This document shows, in pieces, positions 1 to 7,507 of a stretch of 37,542 nucleotides of DNA; position 1 is the first letter of the stretch, and each line of letters opens with the position of its first letter. The notes below the pieces were generated by a model. The model was not told the DNA's origin, did no database searches, and saw only the letters and a list, made by a program, of their open reading frames with translations. Source of the stretch: Planctomycetia bacterium (GTDB lineage: Bacteria > Planctomycetota > Planctomycetia > Gemmatales > HRBIN36); the NCBI GenBank assembly GCA_016795155.1, contig JAEUIE010000044.1, positions 252,224 to 289,765 of the forward strand, in the 5' to 3' direction. The translations under genes and the position numbers were made by a program.

Positions 1-1508
1 ACTGCGGAAAAGAATGTCGATACGGCAATGGTGACGGCAAATTGCCTGAAGAACTGCCCGGTGATGCCAGAGATGAAAGCACATGGAATAAACACTGCCA
101 TCAACACCAGAGAAATGGCAACGATCGGATTAGCCACTTCATTCATGGCGGAGTGGGCTGCTTCCTTCGCTGACATGCCATGCTCGAGCTTATGCTCCAC
201 CGCTTCCACCACCACAATGGCGTCATCTACTACAATGCCGATTGCCAGAACCAGACCGAGCAATGAGAGATTATTCAAACTGAAGCCCATACCCGCCATG
301 ACTGCAAAGGTACCCACGATGGCGACAGGCACTGCCACCAGTGGAATGATCGTCGCACGCCAGGTCTGCAGAAAGACGAGCACCACGATGGCGACAAGGA
401 TGATGGCATCACGCAATGCCTTGAATACTTCATGAATGGATTCTTCGATGAACGGAGTTGTGTCGTAGCGAATGGCATAGTCCACGTCATCGGGAAAGTT
501 CTTCTTGAGTTCTTCCATGCGCTTCTTGATGCGTTCCGCGGTCTCCAGCGCATTGGAGCCAGGCAACTGGTAAATAGCCATGCCGATGGCATCCTGGCCA
601 TCCAGCGTACACCCCGTGTCTTCAGCCTTGGCGCCGAGTTCGATGCCGCCAAAATTACGCGTTTTCCCGCCATTCATCGTAACCTTGCGCTGTTCCGAAA
701 CGATATCGACCATGCGCGTGATCTGGCCATCTGCCCCGGTGCGAACGATGATGTTTCCGAACTGTTCTGTATCCTTGAGTCGACCCAACGTACTCAGCGT
801 GTACTGAAATGCCTGACCAGCCGGACTCGGCGGACGTGCCAGCGCACCGGCAGCTACCTGCACATTCTGTTCTTTCAACACATTGACGATATCGCTTGCA
901 GTCAGATCGCGGGCAGCCACCTTGTCTGGATCGAGCCACATGCGCATGGAGAAATCGAGTTGCCCCATGACAGCCAGATCGCCCACACCTGAAATCTGCT
1001 TCAACTCATCCTGAATGTTGATGACTGCATAATTACTCAGATAGAGTTGATCTCGTGTTTGCTTCGGGCTGTAAAGATTGACCACTAGCAGAATGTTAGG
1101 CGATTTCTTTTTGACACTCACACCTGTTTGCTTAACCACATCCGGCAAGACGGGCATCGCCAGATTGACACGATTCTGCACCTGCACCTGGGCAATATCC
1201 AGATCGACCCCATTTTCGAAAGTCACTGTCAGCGAATAGACGCCATCATTCGTGCTCTGCGACGACATGTAGAGCATCCGCTCCACGCCGATGACCTGCT
1301 GTTCAATAGGGGCTGCAACAGTATCTGCTACGACCGTTGCACTGGCACCGGTGTAGGTACACGTGACGGAAACCGTTGGAGGTGCAATTTCAGGATATTG
1401 TGCAATAGGCAGGGTTTGCAGCGCCAGCAATCCCGTGATCACAATCACTACGGAGATGACAGCGGCAAAAATAGGGCGATCTATGAAGAAGCGGGAAAAA
1501 GCTGACAC
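1..1508 (-). CDS. RND efflux permease, AcrB/MexB-like (partial, N-terminal ~502 residues)
   Basis: Inner-membrane pump subunit of a tripartite RND drug or solvent exporter driven by proton influx. The frame is open from a GTG at 1508 to the left edge, so the C-terminal half is outside the window. GTG is chosen because AGG lies five bases upstream and the upstream in-phase region gives no better start; the ATG two bases earlier is in another frame and stops after nine codons. The protein opens with the family-typical SAFSRFFIDRPIFAAVISVV first membrane helix, then the periplasmic porter region (PIAQYPEIAPPTVSVTCTY). Later come the helix-4 motif GIVVDDAIVVVEAVE with the paired Asp residues (about 428-429, equivalent to AcrB Asp407/Asp408) needed for proton relay. 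The adaptor gene lies about 90 bases upstream on the same strand, the usual MFP-permease order. Family certain; substrate not readable. Confidence 0.95.
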   Translation of the reverse strand, partial: MSAFSRFFIDRPIFAAVISVVIVITGLLALQTLPIAQYPEIAPPTVSVTCTYTGASATVVADTVAAPIEQQVIGVERMLYMSSQSTNDGVYSLTVTFENGVDLDIAQVQVQNRVNLAMPVLPDVVKQTGVSVKKKSPNILLVVNLYSPKQTRDQLYLSNYAVINIQDELKQISGVGDLAVMGQLDFSMRMWLDPDKVAARDLTASDIVNVLKEQNVQVAAGALARPPSPAGQAFQYTLSTLGRLKDTEQFGNIIVRTGADGQITRMVDIVSEQRKVTMNGGKTRNFGGIELGAKAEDTGCTLDGQDAIGMAIYQLPGSNALETAERIKKRMEELKKNFPDDVDYAIRYDTTPFIEESIHEVFKALRDAIILVAIVVLVFLQTWRATIIPLVAVPVAIVGTFAVMAGMGFSLNNLSLLGLVLAIGIVVDDAIVVVEAVEHKLEHGMSAKEAAHSAMNEVANPIVAISLVLMAVFIPCAFISGITGQFFRQFAVTIAVSTFFSA

Positions 1509-1600
1509 ATTTACCTCGCTGCTGAATGGAACCTGTTGAGTCCAGGCGAACCTGGCGGATGCCGCACTAGCCCGTTATTCCATCGAACACAAATAGGATT

Positions 1601-2833
1601 TCATTTTGACGGTTTTGCCGCATCAGATCCTGATTGTGCTGATGTCTTTTTTGCCCCAGGATCTTTAGGATCAACCGTCATGCCGGGCCGAACGCGCTGG
1701 ATGCCATTGATAATGACCCGCTCGTCGGTGCGCAGTGCACGCGGTTCCTTACCTTCTTCTTTGATCGATTCAATGACTCGCAATCCCTCATCAAGCCCGC
1801 CAATGGTGACATTGCAGCGTTTCGCCTTGTTATCCTGCTCGACGAGGTAAATGAACTTGGTGCCCATATCCGAACCCAGTGCACTGTCAGGAACCAGAAT
1901 GGAAGGTACCGGATCACCAATACGGACTCGAATCTTTGCAAACATTCCAGGGGTCAGAACACGTGCACCTTCGGCGCTTTTGGGATTGGGAAATTCGGCT
2001 TTTATGCGAATAGTACCTGTCTTGCGGTCTGCTTCATTGTTGATAAAGACGATTTCGCCCTTAAGTGGGAATTGATCAGCGTGAATAGCCTGTATACCCA
2101 TCTCCACAGGAATTTTCTGTCCTTTGGTTGTCTTGATGATGCCTTTCCGGACGTTTTCCTGAATACGCTGTAGCACACTTTCCGGACAGTCGAAAGAAAG
2201 AAACATTTTGTCTACTGCCACGATGGTGGTCAGCAATGTGGTGTTCGTCTGCCCGCCTGTCACTAGATTTCCTTCGGTGACAAGACGATCCCCCACTTTG
2301 CCATCGATCGGAGCATCAATGGTGGTGAAGTCCAGATCCAGTTCACTGGCCTGTAGCTTGGCTTTCTCGGCTTTGACGTTAGCCTCCGCTTCGAGTTTGT
2401 TGCCGATGATCTTGTCAAAATCTTCCTGACTGACCGCACCTGTTTTGACCAGTTTTTCGTTGCGGTTAAAGTCGAGAGTCAATCGATTCACCAGCGCCTG
2501 ACTGCGCTCAATCATCGATTTTGCCTGGGCAATTTCCGCTTCAAAAGGGCGCGGGTCGATGTCAATCAGACGATCACCTTTCTTCACCTCAGCTCCAGGC
2601 TGAAAGTGGATCTTATTGAGATAGCCACTCACCCTGGCTCGTATTTCAACACGCTCCGTCGATTCCAGGTTGCCTTGAAAATACTCAAAATAAGGAACAG
2701 ATTTGCTGACAGGGTTACCAACTGTCACCATCGGTGCAGGCATGGTGGCGGTGGGTAACTCTGAACTCTTCTGGCAACTCGAGTTACTCAAGGTTGCTAT
2801 CAGAACGAAAAATAAGACCGTAATGCGTTGCAT
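1601..2833 (-). CDS. RND efflux periplasmic adaptor (membrane fusion protein, AcrA/HlyD-like)
   Basis: Periplasmic adaptor linking the downstream RND permease to an outer-membrane channel. The frame extends to 2932, but I place the start at the ATG at 2833, because the encoded MQRITVLFFVLIATLSNSSC is a hydrophobic export signal ending in a Cys, suggesting a lipoprotein; the lipobox is poor. AAGGA lies 11 bases upstream. The 33 extra residues of the longer form look like non-coding upstream sequence. From the 2833 start it has 410 residues, normal for AcrA-type adaptors. Visible in order: a biotinyl-lipoyl-like half motif (VEIRARVSGYLNKIHFQPG), the coiled-coil hairpin (about residues 85-155), the second lipoyl half (DFTTIDAPIDGKVGDRLV), beta-barrel and membrane-proximal domains. 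The Lys/Ser-rich tail (about 385-410) is probably disordered. Likely co-transcribed with the permease. Confidence 0.93.
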   Translation of the reverse strand: MQRITVLFFVLIATLSNSSCQKSSELPTATMPAPMVTVGNPVSKSVPYFEYFQGNLESTERVEIRARVSGYLNKIHFQPGAEVKKGDRLIDIDPRPFEAEIAQAKSMIERSQALVNRLTLDFNRNEKLVKTGAVSQEDFDKIIGNKLEAEANVKAEKAKLQASELDLDFTTIDAPIDGKVGDRLVTEGNLVTGGQTNTTLLTTIVAVDKMFLSFDCPESVLQRIQENVRKGIIKTTKGQKIPVEMGIQAIHADQFPLKGEIVFINNEADRKTGTIRIKAEFPNPKSAEGARVLTPGMFAKIRVRIGDPVPSILVPDSALGSDMGTKFIYLVEQDNKAKRCNVTIGGLDEGLRVIESIKEEGKEPRALRTDERVIINGIQRVRPGMTVDPKDPGAKKTSAQSGSDAAKPSK

Positions 2834-3023
2834 GAGTTTGGCAATCCTTCCAGGCTCGATGGATCTGCGTCTCGATTTTGCCCTGCAGCAAACAGAAGTT
2901 GACTGCCAGCATACTATTTGTCCGGAGACCAATGTTCACTGGCAATAGTAACAGTTATGGAAATCAGGTGCAATCATACAAAAGATAAGTTAAGTTGGAG
3001 CCAGTATCCAAGGAGTTTTCAAC

Positions 3024-3989
3024 ATGCGATTACAACTCACCAAAAGCCGACTGGCCAGAGCCAGTTGTTTAGTGGGCGTGCTCTGCCTGGCTGGTTACAT
3101 CACTCTGCAATCGGGTTTTGCTGAAGGTTTACGTTCGAGTACTCTTAAAACGCTGCCTGATCCGGCTGCTGATGTCACAGCATTCATCGGTGAGGTGGTG
3201 ACAACTTTCAACAAGCATGATGCCAAGGCAGTTGGCGCTCTGTTTTGTTCCAACGGCGAACTGGTAGATGCAGATGGCAATGTTCTGAAAACGCGTGATG
3301 CATTGATCTCTCACTATGAGAATGTCTTTACCAATGCCAAAGATTCCAAGGTAAGCGTGACCGCTGACAGCGTGAGAGTCATCAATGATCGCCTTGCCAT
3401 GTACGATGGCATTGCTTCGGTGAAACAGACCAATGGCCAGTCAGCACGGGAAACTCGCTTTGCTGCAGTATTAACCAGGGAAGGTGACCGCTGGCAACTC
3501 GCCAGCATTCGCGATCTGGAAGAAATGGAGACAGGCCCAGCAGCCATCCAGGAAAAACTGACCGCGCTGAAATGGATGATCGGAGACTGGGTAGAAGAAG
3601 GTGGAAGCTACCGCATCCATACTTCCTGTCAATGGAGTGAAGATAAGCTGTCGCTCATCCAGAAGTTTACCATCAGCGGCACGAATATGAAGGAACTGAC
3701 AGGCACCCAGCGAATTACCTGGGATGCAGCCACCCAGAAAATCAAATCCTGGTCACATGATAACATGGGTGGACATGCCGAGGCCCTCTGGACAGCCAGC
3801 GGTGAGCAGTGGGTTGTGAAGTCAACCGGCGCCAATAGCGATGGCGATGTGACTTCAGCCACCATGATTTACCGTCCTATCGATAAAGGGCGTATTGATA
3901 TAGTCTCGCGAGATCGAGTTGTCGGTGATGACGTCATGCCTGACGTAGCTGTCACGCTGGTACAACGTCCACCAGAACCCAAACCATAA
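3024..3989 (+). CDS. Secreted SnoaL/NTF2-like protein of the SgcJ/EcaC type
   Basis: A 321-residue protein starting with an export signal (hydrophobic residues about 10-30, probable cleavage after GFA near residue 33). AAGGAG sits eight bases before the ATG. Residues about 47-170 form an NTF2/SnoaL-like cone domain, recognised from the pattern AFIGEVVTTFNKHDAKAVGALFCSNGELVDADG and the ending DRWQLASIRDLE, which is the TIGR02246 (SgcJ/EcaC) style. Residues about 180-318 form a second beta-rich domain (LKWMIGDWVEEGG..., ending VTLVQRP) like those fused to this family in planctomycetes. No catalytic residues can be assigned. It is transcribed divergently from the efflux pair, with about 190 bases between starts that must hold both promoters. 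Function unknown; export and the fold are the parts I trust. Confidence 0.8.
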   Translation: MRLQLTKSRLARASCLVGVLCLAGYITLQSGFAEGLRSSTLKTLPDPAADVTAFIGEVVTTFNKHDAKAVGALFCSNGELVDADGNVLKTRDALISHYENVFTNAKDSKVSVTADSVRVINDRLAMYDGIASVKQTNGQSARETRFAAVLTREGDRWQLASIRDLEEMETGPAAIQEKLTALKWMIGDWVEEGGSYRIHTSCQWSEDKLSLIQKFTISGTNMKELTGTQRITWDAATQKIKSWSHDNMGGHAEALWTASGEQWVVKSTGANSDGDVTSATMIYRPIDKGRIDIVSRDRVVGDDVMPDVAVTLVQRPPEPKP

Positions 3990-4051
3990 TTATCCATTGT
4001 CTTGATTGTTCCATTTATTTCATTCCTCGATACACAACGAAAGCACGCATC

Positions 4052-5884
4052 ATGAAACTTTCAAAACGATTGTTGACGCTGGCCTCAGTTGGATCCATCT
4101 TCGTCCTTTGCCTGGCTACCACGATGGAAGTCAGCGCCCAGCGAGGAGGCCGCGGGGGCGGCGGTGGCCGTGGTGGTGGTGGAGGAGGCAGAGGGGGTGG
4201 ATTCAGTGGAGGCTTTGGTGGCTCACGGCCATCGGGTGGCTTTAGTGGTGGTGGCGGGGGTGGATTCAGTCGACCTTCAGCACCCTCCAGACCATCGATG
4301 CCCTCTGGCCCATCCATGAGTCGGCCTCAAGTCTCAGCTCGTCCATCAACACCCAGCATATCCAACCGTCCGAATATTCCATCCACCAGTAATCGCCCGA
4401 ACATCGGTTCTGGCGGAGCAGGAGTTGCCAATCGTCCTTCCACGCGCCCCAGCCTGCCTTCCACGGGAGCAGGTATTGGTGCAGGAATCGGCGCGGGCAT
4501 CGCTACGGGAAATCGACCTTCTACACTCCCAGGGAATGCAGGTCGCCCTGGTACTGGAAATCGCCCCTCCACCTTGCCGGGCCTGGGCGGAGATCGACCC
4601 AATGCTGGAAATCGTCCCAGCCAACTGCCCGGCAATCGATGGCAGAACCTTCAAGGTAACCGAGGAGACTTTATCTCCAATCGACATGATCAGATCAACG
4701 ATCGGTTGAATAACCGCCAGGATTTTCGTGATCAGAGGCAGAACAATCGCCAGGACTTCATGAATGATCGCCGAGAAGACTGGCAGAACCACTTGAATGA
4801 TCGCTATGGCTATCACAATGACTGGCATCATGGTTGGTGCGACAATGGTCATTGGAACAATTGGTGGGATCACATGTGGAGTGAACACCCCGTGTGGAGT
4901 GCATTCGCCATCACTAACTGGTCGCTGAACACCGCCAGTTGGCTCTTTGGCCTAGGATCGTACAGCAACCCCTATTACTACGCCGATAGTGGTGGCGGTT
5001 ACGATTACTCGCAGCCTATCGTTTACGAGCAGGCAGCACCACCTTTTGAATCAGCGCCAGCAGCAGACACCACAGCCAGTGCACTACCACCTGGAGTAAC
5101 CCAACAGGGTTTATCGGTGTTTGAAGAAGCCCGCACCCTGTTCCATAACAAGCAGTACAAGGAAGCATTGGCAAAATGCCAGGAGGCTCTCAAGCAGATG
5201 CCTCAGGATGCCACCCTGCATGAGTTCAAAGCCCTGTGTCAATTTGTTGCAGGTGATTACAAGAATGCCGCTGCAACTCTCTACGCTGTACTGAGTGTGG
5301 GGCCAGGCTGGGATTGGACCACCATGGCCAACATGTTTGAAAGCGTCGATGAATACACCACGTACCTTCGCAAACTCGAGGATTATTGCAGGGAAAACAA
5401 GCAGGCTGCGGATGCTTACTTTGTCCTCGCGTACCACTATCTCACAATGGACAAGAAGGAGCTTGCCATTCGGATGTACAAAGTCGTGGCGAAGTTGGCA
5501 CCCAATGATGCGGTGACCAATCAGATGCTCAAGATGCTGGGGTACGAGCCACCCGCCAACCAGGATACTGCACCCCCAGCCAAAGAGCCGGAAGCACCTG
5601 CGGTTGCTCCTGAGAAACTCGTCGGCCAATGGAAGGCCACCGGCCCCAATGATTCTTCATTTGGTTTGAAACTGACCAAGGAAGGCGAGTTCAACTGGAG
5701 CTACACCAAAAAAGGCAAAACCGAATCGGTCAAAGGAGCTTATGGACAGCAAGGCGTCAACCTGGTGATGGAGACTGATGGTGGCAACACCATGGTTTCC
5801 GACATCAAGCTGGTGGATGACTCGACACTCGAGTTTCAAATGACCGGCGTGCCCGACAGCCCCAAGCTGACGTTCAAGAAATAG
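4052..5884 (+). CDS. Secreted Gly/Arg- and Pro/Ser-rich protein with TPR region and C-terminal beta domain
   Basis: A 610-residue exported protein. Residues 1-29 are a signal peptide with a likely cut after VSA. Distinct zones follow: a Gly/Arg tract (about 31-70), a zone of RPS/NRPS/LPG repeats (about 70-205), an Asn/Arg/Gln/Asp-rich segment with repeated NRQDF and NDR words (about 205-250), a Trp/His-rich stretch (about 250-285), a Tyr-rich linker, two or three TPR-like helical repeats (about 355-500, e.g. ARTLFHNKQYKEALAKCQEA), and a C-terminal domain (about 527-610) starting LVGQWKATGPNDSSFGLKLT that resembles small lipocalin-like planctomycete domains. The low-complexity part suggests a surface or cell-wall role, but nothing shows it directly. 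It starts 62 bases after the preceding gene. No function can be named. Confidence 0.8.
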   Translation: MKLSKRLLTLASVGSIFVLCLATTMEVSAQRGGRGGGGGRGGGGGGRGGGFSGGFGGSRPSGGFSGGGGGGFSRPSAPSRPSMPSGPSMSRPQVSARPSTPSISNRPNIPSTSNRPNIGSGGAGVANRPSTRPSLPSTGAGIGAGIGAGIATGNRPSTLPGNAGRPGTGNRPSTLPGLGGDRPNAGNRPSQLPGNRWQNLQGNRGDFISNRHDQINDRLNNRQDFRDQRQNNRQDFMNDRREDWQNHLNDRYGYHNDWHHGWCDNGHWNNWWDHMWSEHPVWSAFAITNWSLNTASWLFGLGSYSNPYYYADSGGGYDYSQPIVYEQAAPPFESAPAADTTASALPPGVTQQGLSVFEEARTLFHNKQYKEALAKCQEALKQMPQDATLHEFKALCQFVAGDYKNAAATLYAVLSVGPGWDWTTMANMFESVDEYTTYLRKLEDYCRENKQAADAYFVLAYHYLTMDKKELAIRMYKVVAKLAPNDAVTNQMLKMLGYEPPANQDTAPPAKEPEAPAVAPEKLVGQWKATGPNDSSFGLKLTKEGEFNWSYTKKGKTESVKGAYGQQGVNLVMETDGGNTMVSDIKLVDDSTLEFQMTGVPDSPKLTFKK

Positions 5885-5910
5885 GGATCTAAAAGAAACT
5901 GTTGAGTCAC

Positions 5911-6009
5911 TGTGGCAGGGTTATTCGGAATCCGAATGCCCCTGCTGGATATTCAGGAACTCAGTAGTTTCGCAGGGTCATGCACGAGTACTTGCATGAC
6001 CCTGCCACA
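5911..6009 (+). repeat. Copy A of a ~100-bp hairpin-forming interspersed repeat
   Basis: The segment starts TGTGGCAGGGT and ends with its exact reverse complement ACCCTGCCACA (11-bp terminal inverted repeat), with further internal inverted segments such as ATTCGGAATCCGAAT and CATGCACGAGTACTTGCATG. It shares its ends and several internal blocks with segments at 28375-28473 and, less closely, 7314-7414. It fills the gap between the end of the secreted protein gene and the next gene. It has no coding signature. Confidence 0.75.
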
Positions 6010-6065
6010 TCTGTTGCGGGTGGTTCTAGTCTGCACTTCCGTGTCTTCGTTGGAAGCATCTCATC

Positions 6066-6551
6066 ATGGCTACATCGCCAGACGACAAACGCGAAGCGGA
6101 GGAACTCGAAAAAGAAATTCGTCGAGGGCGCAAATTCACCATAGCCGAGGCGATTGGCCGAATGGCTGGACCGGGAATGATGAAAGGAGTATCCCCCATT
6201 TCAGGGAAACAGCAGGCTGATGCCATCATTGAAGATGTAATCAACCGGCTTCTCGTAGACAATCAGGGCGCACTCAAATCGGTGATCATTCGACAACTCA
6301 AAGCAAGTAGTCAGTTGCTCACTCGTTTTCATGAACCGATTCAGGTCTTGCAGGATGTATTACAGCATCTGCTTCATTCGGAATATCATCTTAAGGAACT
6401 GGTTCGGGATGCAGATGTTGAATGGGGACAGATGAATGACGTCAGGCCTCACTTCGAGAGGGAAGGCTTTCCGCCCGATCCTGATGATCCTTATACTTTC
6501 GAATCGGTAAAAAAAACTCTGGAGAGTTTGCTGAAAGAAATCAGCAGCTGA
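6066..6551 (+). CDS. Hypothetical charged cytoplasmic protein
   Basis: I do not recognise this 161-residue protein. It has no signal peptide or membrane segment. The N-terminus (residues 1-35) is rich in Lys, Arg and Glu and helical (EAEELEKEIRRGRKFTIAEAIGRM). Residues 36-60 contain a Gly-rich turn (GPGMMKGVSPISG), and the rest is predicted helical, ending in an acidic DPDDPYTFESVKKTLESLLKEI segment. The start is an ATG after GGAAG with a nine-base spacer, a modest ribosome site. It precedes by 97 bases another unknown small protein on the same strand, so the two may be functionally linked, but the gap is long for an operon. Confidence 0.65.
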   Translation: MATSPDDKREAEELEKEIRRGRKFTIAEAIGRMAGPGMMKGVSPISGKQQADAIIEDVINRLLVDNQGALKSVIIRQLKASSQLLTRFHEPIQVLQDVLQHLLHSEYHLKELVRDADVEWGQMNDVRPHFEREGFPPDPDDPYTFESVKKTLESLLKEISS

Positions 6552-6648
6552 TTCAGCGTGAATCTGGTATTATTGACAGGTGTAAAAGGGGCTTGAAGCG
6601 GATTAGTTATAATCTCCATCACAGGCATTTCTGAATCAGGAGCTTCTC

Positions 6649-7296
6649 ATGGCTGATCTCGATCATCTGTTCAAACGCATTGATGCAGAATTCAGTGCCG
6701 TTGAAAACAAAGTCAAGCAGGCCCAGTTGGAAAACATGCAGGAGTACCGGGAACGACAGGAGAGGCTGGCCACCTTCGAAAAAGTAATGAACGACCTCCG
6801 CGAAATCTGGAAACCCCGCCTGGAAGCCTTGCAGCAGCGCTTTGGCGACAAGGTCAAGATTTCACCTCGTCTTACGCCTTCGAGCCGGGAAGCAACCTTT
6901 GAATTCCAGTCCAACCTGGCACGTATTCGTCTCAAATTCTGTGCCTACGCTGACCGCGATGTCAAACAGGTCCATCTCACTTCCGATCTGGATATTGTTC
7001 CTGTCCTGACTCAGTTCGATTCCCATTCAGAGATGACTTTCCCTTTATCTTCGCCTGATAAGGCAGCACTGGCGAAATGGATTGAAGATCGCATTGTCAG
7101 CTGCGTGCATACCTATCTCTCCATCCACGAGAACAATTTTTATCTGAAAGATCATCTGGTTCGTGATCCCATCACGAATGTAGAGTTCCCCAAGTATGCA
7201 GCAGGGGCCACGGTCGAATGGAAAAATGTCACCTACTATTTCGTCGATGATGTGTCCAAGACTGAATTCTGCAAGAAGAACAATCTCTCATCCTAA
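6649..7296 (+). CDS. Hypothetical coiled-coil protein with a C-terminal YHS-like domain
   Basis: A 215-residue protein with a well-placed CAGGAG six bases before the ATG. Residues 1-65 are a charged helix likely to form a coiled coil (HLFKRIDAEFSAVENKVKQA...). Residues about 65-150 are a mixed alpha/beta domain I do not recognise. Residues about 172-212 match the YHS pattern: a DP start, then VEFPKYAAGATVEWKNVTYYFVDD-style spacing ending in EFCKK. The cysteines that usually make YHS a metal-binding module are replaced (DPITNVEF rather than DPVCGM; VDDVSK rather than CSxxC), leaving only one Cys near the end, so metal binding through the usual site is doubtful. No signal peptide is present, so it is probably cytoplasmic. 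Confidence 0.7.
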   Translation: MADLDHLFKRIDAEFSAVENKVKQAQLENMQEYRERQERLATFEKVMNDLREIWKPRLEALQQRFGDKVKISPRLTPSSREATFEFQSNLARIRLKFCAYADRDVKQVHLTSDLDIVPVLTQFDSHSEMTFPLSSPDKAALAKWIEDRIVSCVHTYLSIHENNFYLKDHLVRDPITNVEFPKYAAGATVEWKNVTYYFVDDVSKTEFCKKNNLSS

Positions 7297-7313
7297 CATC
7301 CCATTGAAAAAAA

Positions 7314-7414
7314 TGTGGCAGGGGTCAGCGGATGCGAGTAAGATGTGCACTCGCTGAACGAATGTGCCGCTGCCCCTGCTAGCGATCGCGCGGCGTGCAG
7401 GGGCCAATGGCACA
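7314..7414 (+). repeat. Copy C of the ~100-bp hairpin-forming interspersed repeat
   Basis: It begins TGTGGCAGGGG, like copy A, and ends GGCACA. Inside, GCAGGGGTCAGCGG (7318-7331) pairs with CCGCTGCCCCTGC with a single bulged T, and GCGAGT pairs with ACTCGC further in, giving a long, stable hairpin. The internal sequence is far diverged from copies A and B, so family membership rests on the ends, the length and the folding style. Confidence 0.55.
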
Positions 7415-7507
7415 ACGATAGAACAAAACACCCGCGATTGCAATCCGTTGATCCCTACCACGCTCGATACACATGGTATGATAATCCCTTCTTAAGAACT
7501 GAATCGT

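Noticed and set aside
432-992. Open frame on the plus strand
   Set aside because: It is antisense to the RND permease, whose frame on the minus strand has clear family motifs.
2834-2932. 33-residue N-terminal extension of the efflux adaptor
   Set aside because: It would bury the export signal behind a Cys/Arg-rich segment; the ATG at 2833 begins a proper signal.
4325-4640. Repetitive DNA resembling a repeat array
   Set aside because: The repeats follow codon phase (Asn-Arg-Pro-Ser words) and vary in spacing, so they reflect protein repeats and not a CRISPR or tandem DNA array.
4015-4888. Pro-rich and other open frames on the minus strand
   Set aside because: They mirror the Gly/Arg and Pro/Ser codons of the secreted protein on the plus strand; the plus frame has a signal peptide and TPR region.
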